A stretch of DNA of 44,359 nt, taken from the NCBI GenBank assembly GCA_947176535.1, contig CAMWQU010000020.1, positions 1 through 44,359 of the forward strand. The letters run 5' to 3'. Under the pieces are notes generated by a model. That model was given only the letters and a program-made list of their open reading frames with translations, was not told the DNA's origin and did not search any database. Within the stretch, counting starts at the first letter, position 1, and each line of letters starts with the position of its first letter. Below, piece by piece: positions 24,531-33,915 of this stretch. The stretch is from an uncultured Prevotellaceae bacterium. GTDB taxonomy: Bacteria; Bacteroidota; Bacteroidia; Bacteroidales; Bacteroidaceae. Both the position numbers and the translations under genes were made by a program.

Positions 24531-25940
24531 TTATTTGTGCAATATTTTCCGTCCGTTGTGGATGACAAGTCCTTGCTTTCCACGCGTTGCGGGTCTGCCT
24601 GTGAGGTCGTAGACCTGACCGTCCCAAGGAGTTGGATAACTGTATGTTGTCTGTACTCCCGTTTCTTTGCTCATTTCCTGAATGGAGGCTTCCATCCAAG
24701 GTTTCCGTTGCCGGAACCAGCCGATGCAGTACCTTACGTCCTCATCCCATGTGCTGTCGTCCCGGTCAAACAATTTCATCATCAACTGCCGCGAACGTTC
24801 CAGACTCCTGAACTTCTCCGACTGCAGAAAAGAGTTCAGGAAGGCATCCGCTTCCTCAAACACGTATTCCGACTTTTCGTTCCACAGGTCGATGTACGTC
24901 CGGGTGAATGCAGGATTAGGACTCAAGAACAAATCGGGAAACACGCCCCATTCCAAGTGTATGCTCGACCATAAATGAGGATATTTGAAGCTGGAGTCGA
25001 GGTCCCACAACAGCGGCATCGTTATTTTTGACTCCGCTGTGTCGTCGTATTTGGTCATGAAGATGTTTGAGCCTGCGCTGTCATGGCTTCCGATGATGTC
25101 ATGCGTCAGGAGCCAGCGGGCAAATGATGGCACGTCGATAAGCTCCTCATAGCTCCCTTTGGCGAAAGACCGCTCCATGGTGTCTATCACGTTGCAGATG
25201 TAGGCGAACTCTTGCTGCGTCATATCCTCCTCATCGGGATATTTGAACGTGTAATAGCGGTTGGCTATGCTTTTATAATAGGTATCTTCGTTCCACCAGT
25301 AAGCGTCCTGTTCGAAAATATATCCCGAACTCTTGCTTACGTTAATGCGGCAGCGGGTGTTCCTTTTCACCGACTCCATCAGCAAATACACGCCGCGAAG
25401 TTGTCCGTTCAGCACCACATGCACGATTTCGTAAGCCGGCGTCCACGTCATCCCCATCAGTGTTGCTATCTTATACCCTAAGATTGTGTTCAGTTTGTCT
25501 CCGTCGATGAGCACCCAATCCTTGTCCGCAAACTTCTCGTCATCGCCTCGCAACAGCAAGTCCGCCTTCTTCTGAAGTTTTATCTTGTAAGGTGTTATGA
25601 GTCCTCTGGAACTGGTGTTTCCTCTTACTCTAATCGTCATTCCGGATGCTCCTTTGGCGTACTCTCCGCTGTCGAACAGCGTATCTTCCTGCGTCAGCAT
25701 CACCATCCGTGCCGGTACGGCCGTGGCACGGCTTCCGATGCCGAAAGCCCCCTCCGGCGGATAGACGGTCGTGTAGGTGGGCTCCTCGTCCCCTACGGTT
25801 CGGATGTCCAGAACGGGGAGTCCCATTGCTGTCAGTTCCGACACGGACGGATTGCAATGCCATCGTTCCTGAGCGGCGGTGATGTCGGGCGAAACCGATA
25901 ACCGCAGCAGCAGAAGGAGGGCGAAGAGGAGTCTTTTCAT
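24531..25940 (-). CDS. CotH kinase family secreted protein
   Basis: This 469-residue exported protein has a signal peptide (about 1-23, MKRLLFALLLLLRLSVSPDI...) and a CotH domain at about 100-410. Conserved parts are IRVRGNTSSRGLITPYKIKL, DWVLIDGDKLNTILGYKIA, LNGQLRGVYLLMESVKR, LTHDIIGSHDSAGSNIFM and PLLWDLDSSFKY with the metal-binding Asp pair. CotH proteins are atypical kinases; in bacilli CotH phosphorylates coat proteins, while the substrates of Bacteroidetes members are unknown. The C-terminal VYDLTGRPATRGKQGLVIHN tail is sorting-domain-like. A dispersed repeat separates it from the PorZ-like gene upstream. Confidence 0.88.
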   Translation of the reverse strand: MKRLLFALLLLLRLSVSPDITAAQERWHCNPSVSELTAMGLPVLDIRTVGDEEPTYTTVYPPEGAFGIGSRATAVPARMVMLTQEDTLFDSGEYAKGASGMTIRVRGNTSSRGLITPYKIKLQKKADLLLRGDDEKFADKDWVLIDGDKLNTILGYKIATLMGMTWTPAYEIVHVVLNGQLRGVYLLMESVKRNTRCRINVSKSSGYIFEQDAYWWNEDTYYKSIANRYYTFKYPDEEDMTQQEFAYICNVIDTMERSFAKGSYEELIDVPSFARWLLTHDIIGSHDSAGSNIFMTKYDDTAESKITMPLLWDLDSSFKYPHLWSSIHLEWGVFPDLFLSPNPAFTRTYIDLWNEKSEYVFEEADAFLNSFLQSEKFRSLERSRQLMMKLFDRDDSTWDEDVRYCIGWFRQRKPWMEASIQEMSKETGVQTTYSYPTPWDGQVYDLTGRPATRGKQGLVIHNGRKILHK

Positions 25941-25983
25941 TGGGGTTGAGTAGGGACTAAAGATTAGGGATTAGGGAGGGGGC

Positions 25984-26076
25984 TGGAGGACGGTGACTCG
26001 TCCATAGCGGGACGGAGGCTTGTCCATAGCAGGATGAGGGCTTGTCCATAGCGGGACGAGAATCCGTCGTCGGGGT
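25984..26076 (+). repeat. Dispersed 22-bp triple-unit repeat, copy 3 (no leader)
   Basis: Three units start at 26000, 26022 and 26044 with exact 22-bp period, followed by the trailer GTCGTCGGGG. The CACACGTATA leader of copies 1 and 2 is absent, and GGAGGACGG directly precedes the units. It lies 35 bp from the stop codon of the PorZ-like gene. Confidence 0.85.
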
Positions 26077-26110
26077 GTCGTGGTGAGGTCGGCATTTTTC
26101 TCCGGTACGG

Positions 26111-28489
26111 TTAGTCCTTGATGACCGCAATTCTCCCCACCACGGCTTTATGTCCGTCCGGTGTATTGGCAATTACATGATATACGCCGCTGGCCACACG
26201 TTTTCCCTGCTTGTTGCAGCCGTTCCACGTAAAGGTTCCTCCCTGGGAGGTTCCGCTCCACACCAGTTGTCCCGTTGAGCTGCATATCTTCACTTCACTG
26301 TCCATCACAAGGCCGCGCACGGCTATCGGGCCGGTATAATCCGGCCGCACGGGATTGGGATAGACGATAATGTCTTCTCCCCGCAGTTCCGTTTCCGCCT
26401 CGGTGGCGTCGCTTACGTAGCTGCACAGTCCCTTGTCGGTTCCTATCATCACCATGCCGGTGGTGGGGTGAATGGCTATGCTTTGAATGGTATTGCTCAG
26501 CAGCGGCGTATTCTCCGTCTCGAAGTGGTGTATCATTTCCTGTCCGTCCGCACTGACCAGATACAGCCCGTTGGATTCCGTGCCTATCCATTTGCGGTTG
26601 GCTCCGTCCACTGCGATACAGGTGACGGACACGCCCGAAAGCAGATAATCGGCCAAGCCGCTGCCGTCGTTTCGGGCTATCTTTATCTGTTCGAATGCGA
26701 AGTCCGAATCAAAGAACTTAGTCGGGTCGTTAATGACAAAGAGCCCTAACAGGGTGCCGCACCACACGCGCCCGTCCAGGTCTTCCGCCATGCAGTAGAA
26801 TCTGTCGGGAGTGTATGACGTGCCGTCCTGATTCACCAGTGTTGTTATCAACCGGTGCTTGTCGTCACGCACGTTGTTCAGTGTTCCGTTGGTGTGGAAA
26901 CCGAAAAATCCGCGACCGTCCATACGTCTGCTAATCAGAAACTTCACACCGCCTGTCGTAAACAGATAGTCGTCCGGCGTCTTTATTCCTTGTATCTCGT
27001 CGTAGTAGAGCGATAGCCATTTTCCCGAGGGTTGCAGAATGCGTATGATGGTGTCGGTATTTTGGTTCATCATCCAGAGATTTCCTTCCTCGTCGTATTG
27101 CAGGCCGCTGCAACTGACATAATTCAGGCCATAGTTCCTGATTTGCTCCAAAGGACTGTTCTCACTGTTGTAGAGCTTCACGAACTTGCCGTTGCGGTAC
27201 TCATACAGTCCCGTTCGGTAGGGGCTCGCGAAGTGATGCGAGGCATCGGCAGGGTCTTGCACCAGATTGGTCGTATTCCAGTGGTGCAGATTGGGAAATT
27301 CCGCAGCCGGCGTCTCCTCGTCGAAGTTTGTCCACTGGCCGTCTTCGTAATACATAGCCGTTGCCGGGTGATAGATGGGGTTGTCGGTATTGGTGCCTCC
27401 GGCCACCAGCAGCCTGTCGCCTGCGTAGTGGATGCGGTAGAAGAAGTCGCGCACCGGACTGTTGGGTTGTACCTTTCCCACGGCCTCTACGAAGTTGCCG
27501 TTGCTGAGGCGATAGCCGTGTAGGCCATTCATCCCTTCGCAGGCCCAAAATACCCCTGATTTCAGGGTAAGGTCTTGCCAGTGGTTGGGATGGTCTATGC
27601 GCTCGTATTCCGCCGTGCGGCTGTACACATATACGGCATTTTCTGTACCGAATATCATTTTTCCGTCGGCTACTGTTAGGTATTTGCTGCCGTCCGAGCC
27701 GGCCAGTTTCACCGGACGTTCACCGTTCCACTGGTGCACACCGTCGGAACTGAGTATATAGGGGGAGCCGTCAAACGTTACCATTTTCCGGTAGGAAGTC
27801 GGTCTGTCCGCCACTTTCTTCCAGTTCGTGAGCAAATGTTTGTTCCCGTCGGTCGAGCGGTATAGTCCGTTGTTTGTGCCTAAATAGAGTGTGCCGTCGC
27901 ATGAGGTCAGTGCCTGTACATTCAGGTCTAACCGATACGTGTCGCGAATCACACCCTCTTTCATGTCTACGACGACAATGCCGAATCCGGTCGAGAGGTA
28001 AGCCGTCGTCCCGTCCACGCTGACGTTATTTACATTCTTATTGTTCAGCGAACTTTCTTTCAGACTGCTTATGTTCACGACATTATCGTTCATATCCAGC
28101 AGGTCGATATTGCCGTTTTCATACACAAGAATCACCCGTTTGGCCTCATGGCTGTAACCGATGTGTGCGAGGTGTACATCGTTGAGGTCTTCTATGTTGT
28201 TGTAGGTCTTCACTGAAGTGTCCTCAACGTCATAGCGCATCAGGTTGTAGTTCCGCGATTCCCGTTCGCGGTTGTTCGACTTCATGGTTTCCTGCGCCGT
28301 GGTCAGACAGTACACGCTGCTGCCGGCAAACAGACCTTGATTGACCTGCCAATAGGACGGATAGACCTGCCAGGTGCCGATAGGTTGGGCACACAGAATG
28401 GAGAATGAAGTGCGGAACGTTGAAAACGGAAAGTCTGCTATGCCGAACAGCATAGCCGCTATCAAGATATATAGTTTTTTGTTCTTCAT
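26111..28489 (-). CDS. PorZ-like beta-propeller protein with C-terminal sorting domain
   Basis: A ~792-residue exported protein. A hydrophobic N-terminus (MKNKKLYILIAAMLFGIADF) is followed by two-component-regulator-type propeller repeats (YLSTGFGIVVVDMKEGVIRD, LYLGTNNGLYRS, GRVWCGTLLGLFVIND, IGTESNGLYLVS, IGTDKGLCSYVSDA). A C-terminal immunoglobulin-like sorting domain runs from about VYPNPVRPDYTGPIAVRGL to KAVVGRIAVIKD. This layout matches PorZ, which in Porphyromonas acts at the surface in type IX secretion and anionic LPS attachment. There is no histidine kinase or HTH, so it is not a hybrid sensor. ATG 28507 (AGGAG two bases upstream) is an alternative start. It overlaps no neighbour and closes the leuS operon run. 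Confidence 0.82.
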   Translation of the reverse strand: MKNKKLYILIAAMLFGIADFPFSTFRTSFSILCAQPIGTWQVYPSYWQVNQGLFAGSSVYCLTTAQETMKSNNRERESRNYNLMRYDVEDTSVKTYNNIEDLNDVHLAHIGYSHEAKRVILVYENGNIDLLDMNDNVVNISSLKESSLNNKNVNNVSVDGTTAYLSTGFGIVVVDMKEGVIRDTYRLDLNVQALTSCDGTLYLGTNNGLYRSTDGNKHLLTNWKKVADRPTSYRKMVTFDGSPYILSSDGVHQWNGERPVKLAGSDGSKYLTVADGKMIFGTENAVYVYSRTAEYERIDHPNHWQDLTLKSGVFWACEGMNGLHGYRLSNGNFVEAVGKVQPNSPVRDFFYRIHYAGDRLLVAGGTNTDNPIYHPATAMYYEDGQWTNFDEETPAAEFPNLHHWNTTNLVQDPADASHHFASPYRTGLYEYRNGKFVKLYNSENSPLEQIRNYGLNYVSCSGLQYDEEGNLWMMNQNTDTIIRILQPSGKWLSLYYDEIQGIKTPDDYLFTTGGVKFLISRRMDGRGFFGFHTNGTLNNVRDDKHRLITTLVNQDGTSYTPDRFYCMAEDLDGRVWCGTLLGLFVINDPTKFFDSDFAFEQIKIARNDGSGLADYLLSGVSVTCIAVDGANRKWIGTESNGLYLVSADGQEMIHHFETENTPLLSNTIQSIAIHPTTGMVMIGTDKGLCSYVSDATEAETELRGEDIIVYPNPVRPDYTGPIAVRGLVMDSEVKICSSTGQLVWSGTSQGGTFTWNGCNKQGKRVASGVYHVIANTPDGHKAVVGRIAVIKD

Positions 28490-28524
28490 ACCATTTAATC
28501 GCTTCATTTCTCCTGTCCGCACCC

Positions 28525-29121
28525 TCAACCGTCGGTTTGCAGGAAACTCACTAACTTCCGGATGGCCCGTCCCCGATGGCTGATGCGGTTCTTCTCCTCC
28601 GGCCCCATTTCTGCGAAACTCATACCGGTTTCCACGGGGGCAAAGATGGGATCGTAACCGAATCCTTCCGTTCCGGTTTTCTTTTCCAATATGTTTCCTT
28701 CCACGATACCCTCGAAAAGGCTCTCTTTGCCGCCATGCACAAACGCGATGACGGTGCGGAAACGTGCCCGGCGGTTCTCCTTGCCTGCCAGTTTATCGAC
28801 GAGGCAATGAATGTTGGCATCCGAGTCGTGGCTGTCGCCGTAACCGTTCATGGAACCGAAACGGGCCGTGTACACGCCCGGTGCTCCGTCCAGTGTCTCC
28901 ACTTCCAGACCTGTATCGTCTGCGAAACAGTCCATTCCGTAATGCTCCGCCACGTAACGGGCTTTTTGCAGCGCATTCCCTTCCAGCGTCTCCGATGTTT
29001 CGGGAATCTCCTCACGGCACCCGATGTCTGCCAGTCCGCGCACTTCGTACTCTCCTTCCAGCATCTGGCGGATTTCACGGAGCTTGTGCTCGTTGTTCGT
29101 GGCCATTATTAAGGTCTTCAT
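28525..29121 (-). CDS. rdgB: XTP/dITP diphosphatase (RdgB/HAM1)
   Basis: This 198-residue cytosolic pyrophosphatase hydrolyses non-canonical purine triphosphates (XTP, dITP, ITP) and so protects nucleic acids. Motifs are the N-terminal MATNNEHKLREIRQML, the metal-binding FADDTGLEVETLDGAPGVYTAR, FEGIVEGNI, GTEGFGYDPIFAP and the C-terminal KNRISHRGRAIRKL. The longest frame starts at 29184, but the conserved protein starts at ATG 29121; the upstream 21 residues are unlike the family and overlap the YitT gene. It is the fourth gene after leuS. Confidence 0.96.
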   Translation of the reverse strand: MKTLIMATNNEHKLREIRQMLEGEYEVRGLADIGCREEIPETSETLEGNALQKARYVAEHYGMDCFADDTGLEVETLDGAPGVYTARFGSMNGYGDSHDSDANIHCLVDKLAGKENRRARFRTVIAFVHGGKESLFEGIVEGNILEKKTGTEGFGYDPIFAPVETGMSFAEMGPEEKNRISHRGRAIRKLVSFLQTDG

Positions 29122-29134
29122 ACGGGATTGTGTT

Positions 29135-30019
29135 TTAGCCTTTCTTGATTTTATCGAACCCTTCTCCGAACACACCCTCCACATTGCTCATCGTCATGAA
29201 AGCATGAGGGTCGATGATGCGGATAAGCTGGAACAGCCGTCTGCTTTCCTGCTTTCGGGCCATGATAAGCAACAGGCGGCGGGGTTCTTTGCTGTACCAG
29301 CCTTCGCCGTGCAGGATAGTCACGCCGCGTTCCAGTTGTTCGCTCACGGCTTGGGCGATTTCTGCGTCTTTCTCTGAGATAATGATAAACTGCACACTCT
29401 GGTGCGCGCGGTTCACTATATAGTCTATTACGTTGGTGCTGATGAACACAATGATGTAACTGGTTACCAACAACTCAAAGTTCCGGAATTTGATAAATGA
29501 GAGTCCCACGATGAAGATGTCCACAAAGAGCATGACACGTCCCAGTGAGATGTCACGATACTTGTTCACCGTCAGGGCCACGATGTCCGTGCCTCCCGTA
29601 GAACCTCCGGCCAAAAATACAATCGATAGTCCCACACCTTCTAACATACCTCCCATGACGCCGGCCATGAATATCTGATTGCCCATCAGCCGCTTCATGT
29701 GCTCCTCGCCGTCCGGCCCCACTTCGGTAAGTGCAGCCTGCATATAGTCTATCAGGAACGAAGCTACGACGGTGGCAATGATGGTGCGCACGCAGAAACG
29801 CCAGCCCAGCGTGTACCACGCCATCAGGATGAGTACGATGTTGATGATGAAATACGAATAACCGGCATGGAATCCCGTGACGTAATAGATAAACGCCGAG
29901 ATACCGGACACACCGCCGCTCATAATCTGGTAGGGCAGCATGAAGCAAGTGTACCCGATGCAGAACAGCGTCAGTCCCAGAATGATTTTAACGTAGGATA
30001 GTAACAGTTCCTTTACCAT
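29135..30019 (-). CDS. YitT family membrane protein (second copy)
   Basis: This 294-residue inner-membrane protein has five or six spans in the first ~200 residues (TLFCIGYTCFMLPYQIMSGG; IVFLAGGSTGGTDIVALTVNKY; IVGLSFIKFRNFELLVTSYI) and a cytosolic DUF2179 domain at about 205-285 (VQFIIISEKDAEIAQAVSEQ, RGVTILHGEGWYSKE). No transport or enzyme function is established for the family. It is paralogous to the upstream gene, only 3 bp away, and both carry the GGxTGGxDIVA signature. Tandem duplication is likely ancient because the copies are well diverged. Confidence 0.92.
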   Translation of the reverse strand: MVKELLLSYVKIILGLTLFCIGYTCFMLPYQIMSGGVSGISAFIYYVTGFHAGYSYFIINIVLILMAWYTLGWRFCVRTIIATVVASFLIDYMQAALTEVGPDGEEHMKRLMGNQIFMAGVMGGMLEGVGLSIVFLAGGSTGGTDIVALTVNKYRDISLGRVMLFVDIFIVGLSFIKFRNFELLVTSYIIVFISTNVIDYIVNRAHQSVQFIIISEKDAEIAQAVSEQLERGVTILHGEGWYSKEPRRLLLIMARKQESRRLFQLIRIIDPHAFMTMSNVEGVFGEGFDKIKKG

Positions 30020-30022
30020 CGT

Positions 30023-30922
30023 TTACTTGATTCTGTTGAAGCCTAATCCATACACTCCTTCCACGCGACTGCTGGAGACAAAGGCGGACGGATCTATATC
30101 GCGTATCATTCTCAGCACATTTATCTGCTCGTGCCGGTGCACCATCAGCAGCATCACGTTCATCGGGGCATGGCTGTAACAGCCCTCACCGTTAATCTGA
30201 GTCATTGTGTGTCCCGTCTGCTCGCGGATGATGCGTGCCAGTTCTGCGCCCTTCGTAGTCATGATGATAAGCTGTACATCCTGTCTGGCCGAGTTGATAA
30301 TCATGTCGGCGGCGTTGGTGTAGACGAACAACGTGACGTAGCCGAATATAACCATGCGCCAGTCGTGGAACAGGAACCAGCAGCTTCCGATGACCAGTAA
30401 GTCAAGGTAAAGCAGCACGCGGCCGAATGAGATATTGTAGTATTTGTTGGTGATGGCAGCCACAATGTCCCAACCGCCCGTCACGCCGCCGGAGAGGAAA
30501 CACAATCCCACACCCACGCCGTTAATTAGGGCACCCAGCACACAGGCCATCGTGCTTTCGCCGGGTCCCAGAATCTGGATAAACTGCCCGTTGTCGCCGG
30601 TCATCAACCGTTGTCCTATTTCGAGGAAGAATGCCATGGAGGCCACGGCATAGCCTGTTTTCAGGGTAAACTTCCACCCCAGTTGCCACAGGGCAAAGGA
30701 GAGCAATACGCCGTTACCTATCAGTACGGAAAGGCTCATCGGGAACCCCGTAGCGTAATAGAGTATGGAACATAGACCTACCCATCCTCCCGTAGGGATG
30801 TGATAGGGCAGCAGAAATACGGTCCAACCTGCCATATAGATGGCCATACCGATATTCAGATACAAGAAATCCTTAGAGAAATCCCATACTTTCTGCAACG
30901 CTTTGTGCGGACTTTTAGACAT
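30023..30922 (-). CDS. YitT family membrane protein (first copy)
   Basis: This 299-residue paralogue of the next gene has membrane spans in residues ~20-200 (NIGMAIYMAGWTVFLLPYHI; GLCFLSGGVTGGWDIVAAIT) and a C-terminal DUF2179 domain (VQLIIMTTKGAELARIIREQ, HTMTQINGEGCYSHAPMNVM). It starts 58 bp after leuS ends and belongs to the leuS run. Function unknown. The two copies might form a heteromeric complex, which is speculation from adjacency. Confidence 0.92.
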   Translation of the reverse strand: MSKSPHKALQKVWDFSKDFLYLNIGMAIYMAGWTVFLLPYHIPTGGWVGLCSILYYATGFPMSLSVLIGNGVLLSFALWQLGWKFTLKTGYAVASMAFFLEIGQRLMTGDNGQFIQILGPGESTMACVLGALINGVGVGLCFLSGGVTGGWDIVAAITNKYYNISFGRVLLYLDLLVIGSCWFLFHDWRMVIFGYVTLFVYTNAADMIINSARQDVQLIIMTTKGAELARIIREQTGHTMTQINGEGCYSHAPMNVMLLMVHRHEQINVLRMIRDIDPSAFVSSSRVEGVYGLGFNRIK

Positions 30923-30980
30923 TGTAATTTTTGATTGTTTATTTGAATGTTTAACTGTTTTTATGCTCTCTTACCCGTAT

Positions 30981-33836
30981 TCAAGCGGGTTTTACTACAA
31001 TATTGATGATGCGCCCGGGCACGACAATGGTCTTCACCACCTGCTGTCCCTCCAAATGACGGGCGGCATCGGGAGCTGACAGAGCGGCTTTTTCTATCTC
31101 TTCTTTCGGCATATCGACGGGAAGTTCGAGCGTGAAACGCACCTTGCCGTTGAACTGCACGGGCATCTTCACGACGCTTTCCACCAGATACTTATCGTCC
31201 CATTCGGGCCATGCGGCATCGCAAACGCTGGTCTCGTGCCCCAGTGCCTCCCACAGCTCTTCGGCGATATGGGGACAGAAAGGAGCGATAAGCGTCACCA
31301 ACTGTTCTAGCACCCGGCGACTGCGGCAACGCTGCTGCGACAGTTCCGTCGTGGCCACCATGAAAGCGGGAATCGACGTGTTATAACTGAACTCCTCAAT
31401 GTCGGCACTTACTTTCTTGATGAGTTTGTGCAGCGATTTCATGTTCTCGGCTGTCGGCTTGCTGTCGTCCGCCTGCAGTTGTCCTTCCTTGTCCCAGAAG
31501 AGCATCCAAAACTTCTTCAGGAAGCGGTGACAGCCGTCGATACCGTTGGTGTCCCAAGGCTTCGACTGCTCCACGGGGCCGAGGAACATTTCGTACAGGC
31601 GCAACGTGTCGGCACCGTAGTTTTCCACGATTACATCGGGATTCACCACGTTGAACATCGACTTCGACATCTTCTCCACGGCCCAGCCGCAGACGTATTT
31701 TCCGTCTTCCAGTATGAACTCGGCCGTGGCATATTCGGGTCGCCACTGCTTGAACGCCTCAATGTCCAACACGTCGTTCTTCACGATGTTCACATCCACA
31801 TGGATGGGTGTCGTCTCGTATTGCTCTTTCAGGCCGAGGCTGACGAACGTATTCGTCTCCTTGATGCGGTACACGAAGTTCGAGCGGCCCTGTATCATAC
31901 CCTGATTGATGAGTTTCTGGAAAGGCTCTTCCACGCAGCTCACGCCCAAGTCGTAGAGGAACTTGTTCCAGAAGCGGCTGTAGATGAGGTGTCCCGTGGC
32001 GTGCTCACTGCCGCCCACGTACAGGTCTACGTTCTTCCAATATTCATCGGCCTCCTTGCTGACAAGGGCTTTCGGGTTTCCGGGGTCCATATAACGCAGA
32101 TAGTAGGCACTGCTACCTGCAAATCCCGGCATGGTGAAGAGTTCCAGCGGGAATACGGTTTTCTCGTCGATGAGTGCTTTATCCGTTACCTTCCGGTTCA
32201 CTTCGTCCCACGCCCATATCTTGGCATTGCCCAAAGGAGGCTCCCCGGTCTCCGTCGGCAGGAAGTTCTCCACCTGTGGCAGTTCCAAGGGCAGACACTC
32301 TTCGGGAATCATTGTAGGAATGCCCTGCTTGTAATAAACGGGGAAGGGCTCGCCCCAGTAACGCTGACGGCTGAAGATGGCATCGCGCAGACGGTAGTTC
32401 ACCTTCACGCGTCCCAGTCCGTGCTCGCTCACGTACTTTTTGGTAGCCGCAATAGCCTCTTTCACGGTCATGCCGTTGAGCACAAGGCCCTCACCGGCAG
32501 TCTGCGCCTCCCGATTTCTCGGCGAGTTCGTCACGATACCCTCTTTGGCATCGTAGCTCTCCTTGCTCACGTCGGCCCCCTCGATAAGGGGGATTACGGG
32601 TAGATTGAAGTGTCTGGCAAAAGCATAGTCGCGGCTGTCATGGGCGGGTACGGCCATGATGGCTCCCGTGCCATATCCTGCCAGCACGTAGTCACTGATC
32701 CAGATGGGCACGTCCTCGCCCGTAAACGGATTGACGGCATACGAGCCGGAGAAGACTCCCGTCACCCGCTTGTCTATCATGCGTTCGCGTTCGGTGCGCG
32801 CTTTCACCTGCTTCAGGTATTCCTCCACGGCCTCTTTCTGCTCCTCCACGGTCACTTTCTTCACTAATTCGCTTTCGGGAGCCAACACCATGAACGTGAC
32901 GCCGAATATCGTGTCGGCGCGGGTCGTGAAGATGGTAAACTCCTCATCGGTTCCGGATATGCGGAAACGCATTTCCGTGCCCTCGCTGCGTCCTATCCAG
33001 TTCTTCTGGGTTTCCTTGATGCTCTCGCTCCACTGGATGGTCTCCAGTCCGTCGAGCAACCGCTGGCTGTATGCGCTCACACGCAGGCACCACTGCCGCA
33101 TCCGCTTCTGTTCCACCGGATAACCGCCGCGCTCGCTCACGCCGTCGATGACCTCGTCGTTGGCCAACACCGTACCCAAGGCGGGGCACCAGTTCACCAT
33201 CGTTTCGCCGAGGAATGCCAGACGGTAGTTCATCAGCACGTCGCTCTTCTTCTTCTCGTCCCATGCGTTCCACTCCTCAGCCGTGAAACTCAGTTCTTCG
33301 CTCTGCGCCACGTCGAGGTTTTCGCTGCCCTGCTCCTCGAAGTGTTTCACCAACTCTTCGATGGGGCACGCTTTCCGGCACGAGTTGCAATAGAAACTGT
33401 CGAACATTTTCCGGAAAGCCCACTGTGTCCAGTGGTAGTAATCGGGTGTGCACGTTCTGACCTCGCGGCTCCAGTCGAACGAAAATCCTATTTTGTCCAG
33501 TTGCTCGCGGTAACGGTCGATGTTGCGGAACGTCGTTGTCTCCGGATGCTGACCGGTCTGTATGGCATACTGTTCGGCAGGCAGTCCGTAGCTGTCATAT
33601 CCCATCGGGTTCAGCACGTTATAACCTTTCTGCCGTTTGTATCGGGCATAAATGTCGCTGGCGATGTAGCCTAAGGGATGTCCCACGTGCAACCCTGCCC
33701 CACTGGGATAGGGAAACATATTCAGCACATAGAATTTAGGCTTCGACGCATCCTCCGTCACGCGGTAGATTTGCCACTCCGCCCAACGTTCATGCCACTT
33801 TTTCTCAATCTCTCTGAAATTGTATTCTTTTGCCAT
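30981..33836 (-). CDS. leuS: Leucyl-tRNA synthetase
   Basis: This 951-residue class Ia synthetase charges tRNA-Leu in the cytosol. The HIGH-type motif is [19 protein letters not shown] near residue 40, followed by a zinc-type region (CNSCRKACP), an editing CP1 domain with [19 protein letters not shown] and [13 protein letters not shown], and the KMSKS motif in [17 protein letters not shown]. The anticodon-binding domain and a C-terminal tail follow. ATG 33836 is chosen because the longer frame's first codon (33869) lies in the -7 box and [14 protein letters not shown] is the family's usual start. It leads the run leuS-YitT-YitT-rdgB-PorZ-like. Confidence 0.98.
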   Translation of the reverse strand: MAKEYNFREIEKKWHERWAEWQIYRVTEDASKPKFYVLNMFPYPSGAGLHVGHPLGYIASDIYARYKRQKGYNVLNPMGYDSYGLPAEQYAIQTGQHPETTTFRNIDRYREQLDKIGFSFDWSREVRTCTPDYYHWTQWAFRKMFDSFYCNSCRKACPIEELVKHFEEQGSENLDVAQSEELSFTAEEWNAWDEKKKSDVLMNYRLAFLGETMVNWCPALGTVLANDEVIDGVSERGGYPVEQKRMRQWCLRVSAYSQRLLDGLETIQWSESIKETQKNWIGRSEGTEMRFRISGTDEEFTIFTTRADTIFGVTFMVLAPESELVKKVTVEEQKEAVEEYLKQVKARTERERMIDKRVTGVFSGSYAVNPFTGEDVPIWISDYVLAGYGTGAIMAVPAHDSRDYAFARHFNLPVIPLIEGADVSKESYDAKEGIVTNSPRNREAQTAGEGLVLNGMTVKEAIAATKKYVSEHGLGRVKVNYRLRDAIFSRQRYWGEPFPVYYKQGIPTMIPEECLPLELPQVENFLPTETGEPPLGNAKIWAWDEVNRKVTDKALIDEKTVFPLELFTMPGFAGSSAYYLRYMDPGNPKALVSKEADEYWKNVDLYVGGSEHATGHLIYSRFWNKFLYDLGVSCVEEPFQKLINQGMIQGRSNFVYRIKETNTFVSLGLKEQYETTPIHVDVNIVKNDVLDIEAFKQWRPEYATAEFILEDGKYVCGWAVEKMSKSMFNVVNPDVIVENYGADTLRLYEMFLGPVEQSKPWDTNGIDGCHRFLKKFWMLFWDKEGQLQADDSKPTAENMKSLHKLIKKVSADIEEFSYNTSIPAFMVATTELSQQRCRSRRVLEQLVTLIAPFCPHIAEELWEALGHETSVCDAAWPEWDDKYLVESVVKMPVQFNGKVRFTLELPVDMPKEEIEKAALSAPDAARHLEGQQVVKTIVVPGRIINIVVKPA

Positions 33837-33866
33837 TTCTCTTTTAGGATTTACCGGTTTCGCGCA

Positions 33867-33898
33867 CAAAGATACGATTAAGTGCGCGAAATCGCAAA
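33867..33898 (-). promoter_or_regulatory. Promoter of the leuS operon
   Basis: On the - strand TTTG (33895-33898), 20 nt, TATCTTTG (33867-33874). This is a perfect -33/-7 pair, with the start point near 33860 and the leuS ATG at 33836. No T-box-like long leader is possible here. Confidence 0.85.
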
Positions 33899-33915
33899 TT
33901 AACGTTTATCATTTT

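Noticed and set aside
31428-32603. 391-codon open frame on the + strand
   Set aside because: Antisense to leuS, which has all synthetase motifs; the translation is His/Val/Leu-rich and featureless.
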